Made by a program: the position numbers and the translations under genes. From Bdellovibrio bacteriovorus (GTDB lineage Bacteria > Bdellovibrionota > Bdellovibrionia > Bdellovibrionales > Bdellovibrionaceae): a stretch of DNA of 64,000 nt. Shown here piece after piece: positions 39,173-49,533 of the stretch. The notes under the pieces were generated by a model. It made no database searches. It had not been told where the DNA came from and saw nothing but the letters and a program-made list of their open reading frames with translations. Position 1 is the stretch's first letter, and the number at the start of each line of letters is the position of its first letter. The stretch is from contig NZ_LUKE01000001.1 in NCBI RefSeq assembly GCF_001592735.1, forward strand, positions 434,001-498,000. The letters are read 5' to 3'.

Positions 39173-40693
39173 CTAATGAAGGAAGTGACGTCGGCCCGTG
39201 AATAGCATCGAAATACCCAGTTTATCTGCTTCCGCAATCACGTCATTATCTTTCACCGAGCCACCGGGCTGAATGATGCACTTGACCCCTAATTTGGCAG
39301 CCACTTGCACAGAATCTGGGAATGGGAAAAAGGCGTCCGACGCCAAGACCACCTCTGAAACATCTTTGATTCCTTTGTCAGTGAGTCTTGAAGTGATCAG
39401 CTTTTCAATACAATCCACGCGATTGGTTTGGCCTGATCCCATCGTCATAAGGTCAAACTCCGGGCCCTCTTGTCGAGCCAAGGCGATGGCGTTGCTTTTT
39501 AGATTTTTCACCGCAAGCATTGCAAAACTTGCTAAGCGTTTTTTATCTTCGCTCACCGGATTTTTAGTGACGACTTTGGTGTTTGAAAGATCAAACGTAT
39601 CAGCCTCTTGCACCAACCAGCCGCCCTCAATCGAGCGGACTTGCCACGCCGGTTCTGATTTCAACTTCACTTCCATGATACGACAGTTCTTTTTTAGCTT
39701 TTCCTTGGCTTTTTCATCAAATGACGGTGCTAAAATCACTTCGACAAATTTGTCAGTGAAAAACGCCGCGACTTCTTCTGTTACGGGGAAATTCAGCGCG
39801 ATGATTCCCCCGAAAGAGCTTTTCTCGTCCCCTTTCCAGGCTTTTTCTAAGGCGCGGATCGGGGTTTCACCGATCGCCAGGCCGCAAGGCGTATTATGTT
39901 TCACAACAACTGCCGTCGGCAGACTTTTAGTCCCTTGCCATTGATGCACATCTTGCAAAGTTTTAAGAGCGAAATCCGCATCCAGGTAGTTATTGTAAGA
40001 CATCTCTTTACCTTGAAGGGATTTGGCGTGTGCCAGGCCTTCTTGGAAAGGATCTTTCATCACAAAGGCTTTTTGGTGCGGGTTTTCACCGTATCTTAAA
40101 GATTCACCCGTGCTTTGAGTTAAGTAAGACGCGATCGCTTGATCATAAAAAGCCGTCATCGTGTAAACTTGCGACGCACATTTTTGGCGGAACTCTAAAC
40201 TCGTCTCACCTTTGTTTTCTTGGAATTCTTTGATAAAAGTGCCGTATTGTTCGGGATTACACAAAACCGTGACAGAACGGAAGTTTTTCGCCCCGGCTCT
40301 TAGCAACGTCGGTCCGCCGATATCAATGTTTTCGATACATTCAGCAAAGCTTGAATTCTTTTTTAAAGTTTCATGGAATGGGTACAAATTCACTACTACC
40401 AAATCAATGGGGCTGATACCCAAATCTTTTGCTTGTTTGATATCGGAAGGGTCTTCGCGGCGATACAAAAGACTTGAAGCGATCTCAAAGCTGATAGTTT
40501 TCATGCGACCTTGAAAGGCCTCACCTTTACCGCTTAACGTTTCAACGGCGGTCACTTTGTAACCGGCTTGTTCTAAAGATTTAGCCGTGCCACCACTGGC
40601 GATCAATTCAACATTTTGTGCGGCTAAAACTTTTGCTAAATCTAATAAACCCGTTTTATCAGATACGCTTAATAAAGCTCTTTTAATAGTCAT
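39173..40693 (-). CDS. purH: Bifunctional AICAR transformylase/IMP cyclohydrolase
   Basis: A 506-residue enzyme for the last two steps to IMP. The N-terminal IMP cyclohydrolase domain (about 1-190) has SVSDKTGL and GRMKT. The C-terminal AICAR transformylase domain has RYGENPHQKA and the catalytic VVKHNTPCG. Its ATG overlaps the purQ stop (ATGA). Confidence 0.96.
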   Translation of the reverse strand: MTIKRALLSVSDKTGLLDLAKVLAAQNVELIASGGTAKSLEQAGYKVTAVETLSGKGEAFQGRMKTISFEIASSLLYRREDPSDIKQAKDLGISPIDLVVVNLYPFHETLKKNSSFAECIENIDIGGPTLLRAGAKNFRSVTVLCNPEQYGTFIKEFQENKGETSLEFRQKCASQVYTMTAFYDQAIASYLTQSTGESLRYGENPHQKAFVMKDPFQEGLAHAKSLQGKEMSYNNYLDADFALKTLQDVHQWQGTKSLPTAVVVKHNTPCGLAIGETPIRALEKAWKGDEKSSFGGIIALNFPVTEEVAAFFTDKFVEVILAPSFDEKAKEKLKKNCRIMEVKLKSEPAWQVRSIEGGWLVQEADTFDLSNTKVVTKNPVSEDKKRLASFAMLAVKNLKSNAIALARQEGPEFDLMTMGSGQTNRVDCIEKLITSRLTDKGIKDVSEVVLASDAFFPFPDSVQVAAKLGVKCIIQPGGSVKDNDVIAEADKLGISMLFTGRRHFLH

Positions 40694-41439
40694 GGCTGAG
40701 TCCTTAAGTAAGTCACTGCATTTTTAAAAAATTCTAAGCCGTAAGCCGTGCCTTCAAATGGCAAGTGCCAATCGTGCAAAGCGGCCTCGGGATGAGGCAT
40801 CAATGCGAACACCAAACCTGAAGGATCACAGACGCCGGCGATTTGCGCTTGCGCGCCATTGACGTCTTCTTTGTATTTCAAAACGGCTTGGTTATTTTGG
40901 ATAAGTCGCTTTAACAAGCTTTCTTCTTTACAGACAAAGCGTCCTTCCCCGTGGCGCATCGGTAAAACAAATTCTTTCGGAAGATTCTTCGTCCAGATAC
41001 ACGGAGATTTTTCATCGCGCTCCACCGTCACCCATTGGTCAATGAAATGACCTTGGCGGTTTTTTACTAAGGCACAAGTGCGATTGAAATCGGCGTCGGG
41101 CAAGAGACCTAGACGAATCATGGTCTGAAAGCCATTGCAGATTCCCAGGACGGGACGAGTTTTTACGAATTCTTGTAATTCGCTTTTTAAGACGTTTTCT
41201 AATTTAAGCGAAAGAATCTGACCGCTGCCCAGGTGATCGCCGAATGAAAATCCTCCCGGAAACACCATGGCTTGATATTCGTGAAGACTTTTAGGATTTT
41301 TTAAAAGCTCATTGACGTGAACCTTTTTCGCGGATCCCCCTGCAAGCTCGATAGCGCGGGCCGTTTCATTTTCACAGTTAATGCCATCACCCCAAAGGAC
41401 TAAGAACTTGGGAGCTGTTTGGTTAGGCTTCGTAGACAT
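40690..41439 (-). CDS. purQ: FGAM synthase glutamine amidotransferase subunit
   Basis: A 249-residue class-I glutaminase giving ammonia to PurL. The nucleophile Cys lies in VLGICNGFQTM and the His-Glu pair in MPHPEAALHD; GGFSFGDHLGSG is the PurQ signature. It overlaps the purL end by 17 bases. PurQ being separate explains the lack of a glutaminase domain in the long PurL. Confidence 0.95.
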   Translation of the reverse strand: MSTKPNQTAPKFLVLWGDGINCENETARAIELAGGSAKKVHVNELLKNPKSLHEYQAMVFPGGFSFGDHLGSGQILSLKLENVLKSELQEFVKTRPVLGICNGFQTMIRLGLLPDADFNRTCALVKNRQGHFIDQWVTVERDEKSPCIWTKNLPKEFVLPMRHGEGRFVCKEESLLKRLIQNNQAVLKYKEDVNGAQAQIAGVCDPSGLVFALMPHPEAALHDWHLPFEGTAYGLEFFKNAVTYLRTQP

Positions 41440-44400
41440 TTAAAACTCCCTTAGACCAGATGTTTTGCAAGTTTGCGGTCGGAACTGTTTGCGTGCTCCC
41501 GCCGAACGACCATTTCATTTGGCCATCTGCCGTTGTTGTTCCGACATGTTTTGCGGCCTTTGCAAAATGCGCTTCAAAATCCTTTTTCTTTTCAGTCGGC
41601 ACGCTGACCACAAAGACCGAGCCCGTTTCAGACCAAAGCTGATTCCACGTGAGGTCGTTCAAATTTAAGTTTGCGCCTAAGGCGTTACCAAAACAAGATT
41701 CCGCCAAGGCCCCCATCAATCCCCCCTCGGAGAGATCGTGGCACGAAGACATAAGTTCTTGGCGATGCGCTTGGAAGATTTTTTTGTAAAGATCGTTGTT
41801 GGCTTTTAAGTTTGGATATTCAGGGGCCTCTTCGTTAACGACAAATTCTTGCGCCAAAGTCGAAGCATAAAGACTGCTCGTCAGCTGACCTAAGATATAT
41901 ATTTCCTCCCCGGCTTTTCGGAAGAATCCAGGGCATGTTTTATTGGCCTCAGGAATTTGACCTATCGCCGTCACTAACAGTGTTGGCGGGACTGAGATTT
42001 TAACCGTTTCGCCGGATTTAGTTTTTCCGATGAAATCATTTTTCATGCTGTCTTTACCGCTGACAAAGGGAGCCCGGAAGCTTTGCGCAGCATCGTAAAG
42101 ACCTTCACACGCGCGCACTAACTGCGCCATTTTGTGATGAGCATCGGGGTTGCTTGATTTTTCAATTGGATCCGGCCAACAGAAATTATCACAAAGTGCT
42201 ACTTTTTCTGGGTTCGCCCCGGTCGCCACCAGATTACGAATCGCCTCATCGACAGATTTTTGCGCCATCAAGTAAGTGTCATAATATGAAAACTGAGGGC
42301 ACAGACCATTGGATACGGCGACGGCGTTGTTTTCTTCCCCTCCGTGGACCGATAAATCAATCACACCGGCATCGTTAGCCCCTTGTTGAGTTTTACCACC
42401 ATAAGGTTTTAAGCGCGTGGCCCCTTGAACTTCGTGATCGTAATATCTCACGATCGGTTCACGGGACGCCACGTTGGGTGAAGCCAAAACTTTTTCTAAT
42501 GCTTTTTGCACACCTTCCGCCGTCGGGGCTGGGGCGGGCGTTTTTGCGGTTTCTCGATAAAACTCTTGGTATTTTTTCGGACCTTCAAAGTGAGCTTTGA
42601 TCTTCATGCGGCTTAAACCCTCATGAAGGAAGTGTAAATTCAAAGTCGCCAGGGGTGTCGCCCCATGCACGACTTCGAAGTTTCCGCTATTGGTAAATTC
42701 CCCAAGGACACTCGCTTCAACACCCATGTCTTGAGCCAATTGCAAAAACGGACTGATGTTATTTGGAGTCACCGCATAGGACATACGTTCTTGCGATTCA
42801 CTGATCAGCATTTCCCAAAATTCTAAGTTAGAATATTTAAGTGGATGCTTGCTTAAATCCATCCGTGCGCCGCCAGAGTATTGCGACATTTCCCCGATCG
42901 AAGAGCTCACACCGCCTGCGCCATTATCCGTGATTGCTTGGATCAAACCGCGATCGCGTGCTTGCAATGTGAAGTCTAATAAACGCTTTTGCGTGATGCT
43001 GTCCCCGATTTGTACGACGTTGGAAGCGACGTGGTCATGCAAGGCCAGCGAACTGAACGTCGCGCCGTGAACCCCGTCTTTACCTAAGCGGCCCCCGGCA
43101 ACGACAATCAAATCACCGGGGTTGATTTCTTTAACTTCCGAATGACGGTTTTGGACTTTTTTAGGCATGATTCCTAAAGAGCCCACGAATATTAACGGCT
43201 TTGCCGCAAACTCACTGGCAAAATAAAAACTGCCATTCACCGTTGGAATACCACTTTGATTTCCGCCCTCTTCCACACCCTGATGAACCCCGCGGAAGAT
43301 CACGCCGGGGTCCTTTAAAAGTTCAGGACGTTTTAGGGACTCTGCGGGAGGAAAAAGTTCTTTTTTAGAAAGACAGAACACATCCATATTGGCGATAGGC
43401 TTAGCACCTAATCCACAACCTAAGATGTCGCGATTAACTCCCAAGATCCCCGTGATGGCCCCACCAAAAGGATCTAGCGCCGAAGGACTGTTATGCGTTT
43501 CTACTTTCACGCAGACATTAATATTTTTATCAAAATCAACGATCCCGGCATTGTCTTTAAAAACAGAAACCAAGTATCCACAGTCCTGCAGATCTTTGGT
43601 CGCTTTTTGAATATAGCTTTTATAAAGACTGGTGACTTTTTTATTCCCAATCGCGGGGTAATCGCCTTGAGATTCTGAATACTCGACTTCGGCGGCAAAG
43701 ATCTTGTGCTTACAGTGCTCACTCCAAGTTTGGGCTAGACACTCTAATTCGACCTCAGTGACTTTGTTAGCCCACCCTTGGGCTTCACGGCTTTTTACGA
43801 CCTCGGGGCTTGAAAAGTGGTTGATGATGGTTTGAATTTCCTCATCACTTAAAGCCAGGCCGCGCTCTGAATTTATTTTTTGCAAGACATCGGTCTTAAG
43901 ATCAAAAAGCAAAAGCTTTCGGTCTGAGATGGCGGGCGAATCCCAGAAATGGCCAAAGTTTTTCCAAAGACTGATGGTGTTTTGTTCAGATCCTCGCGCC
44001 ACATCGACTTTATTTAAAAGCGGATTGGCCAAAGACTGAAATAACACTTTTTCGATTTGTTTTTGATTAAAATCCCCGTGGATTTCAAGTTCCCACCCGC
44101 TGTGAGCTTCAATACCGAACTCTTGCCAAGAAGTATTATGTTGCGGTGAAAAGAGCATCAAAGCTTCGGTGGCTGAACGCGCGATATTGTCCGTCACCCC
44201 AGCTAAGAAACGAACTTCCACGTAGGTGGCGTCGGCGCGGAATTCTGGCAGGCCATGTTTGATTTCTTCGGCCACGGGATCAAAGAAAATACGATCCATT
44301 AAAGTGTCGAGCTTGATTTCTTTGGCAAAGCCTGGTGTTTTTTCTAAGAGCCAATAGACACGGCGAAGTTTTAAATCCGTGATCGGGGCTTCTTTAGCAA

Positions 44401-44464
44401 AAGATTTTTTGAGGCTCTCTTCAGCGCTATGGTCATAAAGACTGCGAACGGAAATTCTTTGCAT
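41423..44464 (-). CDS. purL: FGAM synthase, intermediate-length PurL without glutaminase
   Basis: A 1013-residue synthetase converting FGAR to FGAM. Two AIR-synthetase-like halves are seen, with SEHCKHKIF, KVETHNSPSALDPFGGA and, later, FVSGKDSMKND. About 200 extra N-terminal residues include a PurS-like region, so this is neither the ~740-residue small PurL nor the ~1300-residue large PurL with a glutaminase. It works with the separate PurQ; no purS gene is visible. The start overlaps the purN stop. Confidence 0.94.
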   Translation of the reverse strand: MQRISVRSLYDHSAEESLKKSFAKEAPITDLKLRRVYWLLEKTPGFAKEIKLDTLMDRIFFDPVAEEIKHGLPEFRADATYVEVRFLAGVTDNIARSATEALMLFSPQHNTSWQEFGIEAHSGWELEIHGDFNQKQIEKVLFQSLANPLLNKVDVARGSEQNTISLWKNFGHFWDSPAISDRKLLLFDLKTDVLQKINSERGLALSDEEIQTIINHFSSPEVVKSREAQGWANKVTEVELECLAQTWSEHCKHKIFAAEVEYSESQGDYPAIGNKKVTSLYKSYIQKATKDLQDCGYLVSVFKDNAGIVDFDKNINVCVKVETHNSPSALDPFGGAITGILGVNRDILGCGLGAKPIANMDVFCLSKKELFPPAESLKRPELLKDPGVIFRGVHQGVEEGGNQSGIPTVNGSFYFASEFAAKPLIFVGSLGIMPKKVQNRHSEVKEINPGDLIVVAGGRLGKDGVHGATFSSLALHDHVASNVVQIGDSITQKRLLDFTLQARDRGLIQAITDNGAGGVSSSIGEMSQYSGGARMDLSKHPLKYSNLEFWEMLISESQERMSYAVTPNNISPFLQLAQDMGVEASVLGEFTNSGNFEVVHGATPLATLNLHFLHEGLSRMKIKAHFEGPKKYQEFYRETAKTPAPAPTAEGVQKALEKVLASPNVASREPIVRYYDHEVQGATRLKPYGGKTQQGANDAGVIDLSVHGGEENNAVAVSNGLCPQFSYYDTYLMAQKSVDEAIRNLVATGANPEKVALCDNFCWPDPIEKSSNPDAHHKMAQLVRACEGLYDAAQSFRAPFVSGKDSMKNDFIGKTKSGETVKISVPPTLLVTAIGQIPEANKTCPGFFRKAGEEIYILGQLTSSLYASTLAQEFVVNEEAPEYPNLKANNDLYKKIFQAHRQELMSSCHDLSEGGLMGALAESCFGNALGANLNLNDLTWNQLWSETGSVFVVSVPTEKKKDFEAHFAKAAKHVGTTTADGQMKWSFGGSTQTVPTANLQNIWSKGVLNVYEA

Positions 44465-45078
44465 TAGGGATTCTCCTCAAAATAGACCGTGGACTGCTGG
44501 CCGGTTGAAAGGCTGTCCAAAAAATCAGTATAAATACGATGTTCAAGTTGGTGCATACGTGCACCCAGCTGCTCCAGGGATTCGGCAGCATGGATCGCCA
44601 ATGGTTCTTGGCGAATCACGGCCCCAGTGTCCATGCCTTCATCGACAAAATGGATTGTGATCCCCGTATGGGACACTTTGTCGTTATAAGCGCGCGCGAT
44701 CGAATCAACGCCGGGATACGCGGGTAAGAGCGAGGGATGGATGTTCACGATTTGGCTTTTACCTTGATGCCAGCTTGCAAACTTCGCTAAGAAGTCTGCC
44801 GAAATCAAGCGCATATAGCCCGCCAGCAAGATCCAATCCACTTTGTGCTCTTTTAAGAGTTTTAAAATTTCAGCCTCATGGGTGGCTTTATCTTGTTTTT
44901 TTTCTACTAAATAGGTGCGCACCCCTTCATTTTGAGCCTTCGCTAAAACAGGGGCCGTGGCTTTGTCCGACAAAACAAATGAGATCTCTAACTGCGACAG
45001 CGTCTTAGATTTTTGAATCAAAGCCATGGCGTTTGAACCCGTTCCTGAAGCAAAAATAGCGACCTTCACAGGTTTCAC
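44464..45078 (-). CDS. purN: Phosphoribosylglycinamide formyltransferase
   Basis: A 204-residue folate-dependent GAR transformylase. FASGTGSNA near the start binds the phosphate. The catalytic Asn-His-Asp set is represented by LAGYMRLIS, NIHPSLLPAYPG and THFVDEGMDTG-like HFVDEGMDTGAVI. It overlaps purD by four bases. Confidence 0.95.
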   Translation of the reverse strand: MKPVKVAIFASGTGSNAMALIQKSKTLSQLEISFVLSDKATAPVLAKAQNEGVRTYLVEKKQDKATHEAEILKLLKEHKVDWILLAGYMRLISADFLAKFASWHQGKSQIVNIHPSLLPAYPGVDSIARAYNDKVSHTGITIHFVDEGMDTGAVIRQEPLAIHAAESLEQLGARMHQLEHRIYTDFLDSLSTGQQSTVYFEENP

Positions 45079-46313
45079 AGTCCGATGTCCTCTCTGAAGT
45101 ACATGCCTTCATAAGAGACCTTTTTTAAATCTTCATACGCTTGCTTGCGCGCTTCTTCTTTGGAGGCCGCTAACGCCGTCATTCCTAAAACTCGTCCGCC
45201 GGTATTAACGATCTGCCCGGCTTTTTCGCCAACACCGGCAAAGTAAAGTCGAGACTTTGTTTCTTGGGTCGGGTATGTCACGGGATTTCCCAAAATCATT
45301 TGGCTTTGTGGATATCCTTGGCTCACCGCCACGACGTGAACCGACGTCAATGACGAAAGTTCACACGTTTGATTTTTGAGTTCGTGTTGTACTGCCGCGG
45401 TGATGATTTTTACTAAATCACTTTTTAATCGCGGCATCAGGCTTTGGGTCTCTGGATCACCCATGCGAACATTGTATTCCAAAACGTAAAGCCCTTTCGC
45501 CGTTTTCATCAAACCCGCAAATAAAAAGCCCTGAAAGGGTGTTCCTTGAGATGAGAGATAATTTAAAGTCTTTGCGAAGGTTTCGTGGATGGTTTTATCA
45601 TCTTCAGCAGAAATAAAGTCACAAGGACTGTAAGCCCCCATGCCCCCGGTGTTGGCACTAAAAGGGTCTGGGGTGATTCGTTTGTAATCACAGGCTGTTC
45701 CCAAAACGACAAAGTCCTTGCCATCGCAAAGTGCAAAGGCGGAAAGCTCTTTACCTATAAGACATTCTTCAATTAACAGTGGATATCCGTATTGAGACCC
45801 CAACACGTCCACGGCCTCTTCGGCCTTAGCTAAGCTTTCACAAACCCAGACACCTTTGCCGGCGGCAAGGCCATCGGCTTTCACCACGATCGGGCTAGAA
45901 AAATCATGAGCGTGGATTTCTTTTAAAGCGTCCTCGTTATTTTGGGCCAAACTCCAGTGCGCGGTCAGCACGCCGGATTTTTCTAAGACCTCTTTGCAAA
46001 AGGCTTTCGATGATTCCAGTTTGGCAACATTCGGCGTGGGAGCAAAGACAGGAACGTTTTTAGATTCTAAACGAGATTTTAAATCTGAAAGAATCGCAGC
46101 CTCGGGCCCCACCACGACAAGAGACACCTTGTTTTCAAGACAAAATGCCTCAATATCCGCCGGTGATTCAACAGGGGCGCATTGGATTCCCATTTTTTGC
46201 ATTCCGGGATTCCCTGGGCACACCCAAAGCTCACTCACCTCAGAGGACTCGCGCAGCTTGGCGGCTAGCGCATGTTCACGTCCCCCTTTACCTACTACCA
46301 CAACCTTTTTCAT
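45075..46313 (-). CDS. purD: Phosphoribosylamine-glycine ligase
   Basis: A 412-residue ATP-grasp enzyme making GAR. Visible are GKGGREHALAAKL, VVGPEAAI, VVKADGLAAGKGV and EYNVRMGDPETQ. It lies directly next to purC (no gap). The length is normal. Confidence 0.96.
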   Translation of the reverse strand: MKKVVVVGKGGREHALAAKLRESSEVSELWVCPGNPGMQKMGIQCAPVESPADIEAFCLENKVSLVVVGPEAAILSDLKSRLESKNVPVFAPTPNVAKLESSKAFCKEVLEKSGVLTAHWSLAQNNEDALKEIHAHDFSSPIVVKADGLAAGKGVWVCESLAKAEEAVDVLGSQYGYPLLIEECLIGKELSAFALCDGKDFVVLGTACDYKRITPDPFSANTGGMGAYSPCDFISAEDDKTIHETFAKTLNYLSSQGTPFQGFLFAGLMKTAKGLYVLEYNVRMGDPETQSLMPRLKSDLVKIITAAVQHELKNQTCELSSLTSVHVVAVSQGYPQSQMILGNPVTYPTQETKSRLYFAGVGEKAGQIVNTGGRVLGMTALAASKEEARKQAYEDLKKVSYEGMYFREDIGL

Positions 46314-47345
46314 TTAGTTTCCTAAAATTTCTTGGGCCTTTTCATGCCAACGCTTTAAAGTCATCTCTTCCGCAAATGGCTTTTTACGACCGACAACGCT
46401 CGCGACCTCATTAGCTAAGGCTTGATACAACAACGCACTGACTTCGATTTGTTGCGCAGAGAGTTTTTTGGGAACTTCTTTAAGCTCATCTTTACAGATG
46501 GATTTCCAATCTTGAGTTTTTCTTTCGGCCGCCAACTCTTTAGACTTTTTCACGGCATCGCTCCAAGACGTATTGCCGTAAAGCTGACGCAAAAATTCTT
46601 TAGACAGTGGCAAACCTTCGTAAGTTAAACGCAATTCATCAGGACCAATAGAATCAACCAGTAAAAGCTCACGATCCCCGTCAGCCTTTTTCTTACCGAA
46701 CGCGTATTCAACTTTTCCGTCCCACAGTTTCACGCCGAAAGATTGAAAAAGCTTTTCAAGCTCTACCACGATTTCTTGTGTTTGCGCGCGCAGGGCTTTT
46801 TGTTCGCCTTCAGACACGATGTTCATGTCCGCGATTTCTTTTTTGGTTAAATAGCGATCGGACGTTTCAAGTTTGGTTGAAAATTCGACCAAGGCAGGAT
46901 CAAAGGTCGTTGCACCCGACGGAACTTCTTTAAGACCAAGATCCGCCAAATAGGCCGGATTCTTTTTTAAACGACCTTCAAGAGAGTTTCCTTGTCCCAA
47001 GTGTTTGCGAAAGATCACTTCTAATGGCACTAAAGCCTCTGTCGGGCGATCTTGGTACATCGAATAGTCGTACTGACCTTCAATGAAATGCGGGCGTAAA
47101 ACCTTAACGGCTTTTACTTCAATGGTATTTGGATTTACTGTTCCCACGAAGTGAGAAGGAATGCCTTTTTTTGCCAAGTGTTCAAAAAAAGACGCCGCCA
47201 TGGAAGCCAAGGCCTCGCCCTTGTGAGGGATTTCGTCTGGCATTTCGCCCCAATCAAAAATGGAATAGCGATTGCTGTATTTGAACACCAACTTGTTACC
47301 GTCTTTATAAAGATCTTTAACTGAACCTGTATAGACTAGTTCCAT
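46314..47345 (-). CDS. purC: SAICAR synthetase
   Basis: A 343-residue enzyme joining CAIR and aspartate. ATG 47345 (MELVYTGSVKDLYK) has AGGGA upstream; an in-frame start 33 bases further up is less likely. GSVKDLY, SIFDWGEMPDEIP and LVDSIGPDELRL are the family blocks. It is longer than the ~240-residue E. coli form and closer to the ~300-residue type. It overlaps the purE end by 10 bases. Confidence 0.93.
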   Translation of the reverse strand: MELVYTGSVKDLYKDGNKLVFKYSNRYSIFDWGEMPDEIPHKGEALASMAASFFEHLAKKGIPSHFVGTVNPNTIEVKAVKVLRPHFIEGQYDYSMYQDRPTEALVPLEVIFRKHLGQGNSLEGRLKKNPAYLADLGLKEVPSGATTFDPALVEFSTKLETSDRYLTKKEIADMNIVSEGEQKALRAQTQEIVVELEKLFQSFGVKLWDGKVEYAFGKKKADGDRELLLVDSIGPDELRLTYEGLPLSKEFLRQLYGNTSWSDAVKKSKELAAERKTQDWKSICKDELKEVPKKLSAQQIEVSALLYQALANEVASVVGRKKPFAEEMTLKRWHEKAQEILGN

Positions 47346-48055
47346 GCTGTTTTCCCTGTTTCTACTAGTTTTTTCCACTGAATTACAAAGTTACCGATGT
47401 TGTTAGCACCGACCCACGCACCACCTGCTTTGGCTTTCGTGAAGAAGTCCAAAGCCAATTGAGAATTGGCCAACTGTTCTTTTTCACAAAGGAACAAGTT
47501 TAAGCCAGAAGATTGTGGCAATTCCCAAGGGCTGACGATTTCACCGAAACATTTTGCATCTTTCACGTCGGTCCATTCCACCGCCGCGCCACTTTGAGTT
47601 TGGATGTCTTCAATCGCTTTTTGAATTGGCGAATAAGATTCCAGATTTTTATTCCAGTGAAGATGGATTTTATCACTAGGAATGTTTTTCCAACGGATCA
47701 GCATATCAGCAATTGAATTGGCGTTTTCTTCGGTCACGCAAGCCACCGGAACACCTTTAGGCATTTGCACCACTGAAAGAAAGGCGTCTAATCCCGCGAA
47801 GGCCCCATTTACGGAAATTCCAAAAACGGGTTTTTGAGTCAAAGAGGCTACCACACCTGGAAGATGGGCTGCTAAGCCTGCACCCGCCACGAACACATCA
47901 GCTCCGCAAGTCGTGACGATTTCACGAACACGGTCGGGATTTCTGTGTGCCGAAGCCACTTCCATGGTCACCGGGCCACATTTTTCCAAAGATCGACATA
48001 AGGGACCATAAACTCTTTCATCACTTGCGCTACCAAAAAGCACTTGAATCTTCAT
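47336..48055 (-). CDS. purE: PurE (N5-CAIR mutase or AIR carboxylase) with C-terminal extension
   Basis: A 239-residue protein. Residues about 1-150 are a PurE domain: FGSASDERV, VASAHRNPDRV and GLAAHLPGVVA. Residues about 150-239 form an extra domain ending in GGAWVGANNIGNFVIQW that standard ~160-residue PurE lacks. No purK is visible, so whether this is the PurK-dependent mutase or a direct AIR carboxylase is open. The start overlaps the purF stop by four bases. Confidence 0.88.
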   Translation of the reverse strand: MKIQVLFGSASDERVYGPLCRSLEKCGPVTMEVASAHRNPDRVREIVTTCGADVFVAGAGLAAHLPGVVASLTQKPVFGISVNGAFAGLDAFLSVVQMPKGVPVACVTEENANSIADMLIRWKNIPSDKIHLHWNKNLESYSPIQKAIEDIQTQSGAAVEWTDVKDAKCFGEIVSPWELPQSSGLNLFLCEKEQLANSQLALDFFTKAKAGGAWVGANNIGNFVIQWKKLVETGKTAWN

Positions 48056-49509
48056 AGAGGGACCTCACTTTTTCCGTCTCCACCGGTATTGTGTTTACGG
48101 GTTTTTAAAAAATCTTCTGTTGATACTGGAACTGGATATTCGCCGTCTAGACAAGCACTGCACAGGTCTTGCAACCCGATGCCTTCTTTCAGACGATTTA
48201 AAGGTAAATAGACTAAAGCGTCGACCGTAAGCGCTTTAGCAATCTCATCTTCCGTGCGTTGATACGCCACCAAGGATTCCCCGTCCGGGAAATCAATGCC
48301 ATAAAAACAGGGGTGACGAATTGGCGGACAGGTGCTCGCTAAATAAACTTTTTCGGCCCCGGCGTCTCTTAAAAGTTGAATGATACGTGCGGACGTCGTG
48401 CCGCGCACAATGCTGTCATCGACTAGCAAAATCTTTTTCCCGCGGATTTCACTTTCCACAGGGGAAAGTTTTAAGTTCACCATCATCTTACGCAGCTCTG
48501 GCGAGTTGATAATAAAACTTCTTTGCACGTAACGGTTTTTAATTAAAACTTCACGGTAAGGCTTTTCTAAAACTTCGGCTAAACGACATGCGGCCGCGCG
48601 GGAAGTATCTGGCACAGGTGCCACCACATCAACATCTAAGCCCTTTTTCTGAACCTCTTCGGCTAAGATTTGTCCTAGGTTTAAACGCGTTTCATACACC
48701 GGCCGACCATGCCATTCGGTTTCGGAGCCGGCGAAATAAATCCATTCAAACATGCAAGGCCGGGCTTTTTTCTGACTTAAGTTGAACGAATGAAAATTGA
48801 GATCTTTATCGATAAACGCAAGCTCACCGGGGCCCAAATCTCTCCAAAATTCAAAACCCAGACCAAAAAAGACCTGTTTTTCAGAGGCAAAACAGTAGCT
48901 GTATTTATCGCCATTTTTTTTGCGACCGATCAACATCGGACGAATCCCGTGCGAATCACAAAAAGCAAAAAGACCTTGCTCGGCAAGCATTCCGACGGCG
49001 CTGTAAGCTCCTTGGACTTTCTCTAAAAGTTCTTGAACGGAAGCGGCAAGGTTTTTAGGAAGATCGGGGCTGTCTTTACGGGAAGCTAAGCCCACGGCTG
49101 TCATGTGCATCAAAATTTCTAAGTCATTGCGACTGAAAGTCCAACGCTGCTTGCGATCGCGTAAGTAACTCACAACTTCGTCATAATTGGTGACGTTGCC
49201 GTTATGGATCATGCCCATGCCATAAGGATAACTGAGGAACAATGGCTGCAAGTCTTCCTTATCGACGGTTCCAATGGTTGAATAGCGCGTGTGACCAATC
49301 GCCATGGAGCCTTTAAGGCGCTGTTGCCTTTCAGGCGTGAAGACGTCTTCAACCAATCCCAAATCTTTTTCTAAGTGGAACTGCGATCGTTCAAAGTCAT
49401 AGCTTAAAATTCCTGCGGCATCTTGACCCCGATGCTGAAGCGCAAATAATGCGGGATAAAGCTTTTCACCGGCCTTGGATTCACCAATCAGCCCCACTAC
49501 ACCACACAT
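48052..49509 (-). CDS. purF: Amidophosphoribosyltransferase
   Basis: A 485-residue enzyme, first committed step from PRPP and glutamine. The N-terminus MCGVVGLIGE exposes Cys2 as glutaminase nucleophile, with no propeptide. LQHRGQDAAGI and the PRPP loop LLVDDSIVRGTTS follow. Cysteines in RPCMFEWIYF, RHPCFYGID and LCSACLDGEYP match the iron-sulfur ligands of the B. subtilis type, so a 4Fe-4S cluster is likely. It is the first gene of the pur operon, behind a long leader. Confidence 0.95.
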   Translation of the reverse strand: MCGVVGLIGESKAGEKLYPALFALQHRGQDAAGILSYDFERSQFHLEKDLGLVEDVFTPERQQRLKGSMAIGHTRYSTIGTVDKEDLQPLFLSYPYGMGMIHNGNVTNYDEVVSYLRDRKQRWTFSRNDLEILMHMTAVGLASRKDSPDLPKNLAASVQELLEKVQGAYSAVGMLAEQGLFAFCDSHGIRPMLIGRKKNGDKYSYCFASEKQVFFGLGFEFWRDLGPGELAFIDKDLNFHSFNLSQKKARPCMFEWIYFAGSETEWHGRPVYETRLNLGQILAEEVQKKGLDVDVVAPVPDTSRAAACRLAEVLEKPYREVLIKNRYVQRSFIINSPELRKMMVNLKLSPVESEIRGKKILLVDDSIVRGTTSARIIQLLRDAGAEKVYLASTCPPIRHPCFYGIDFPDGESLVAYQRTEDEIAKALTVDALVYLPLNRLKEGIGLQDLCSACLDGEYPVPVSTEDFLKTRKHNTGGDGKSEVPL

Positions 49510-49533
49510 AAGCGACCCGCCTTTAAAAAAACA

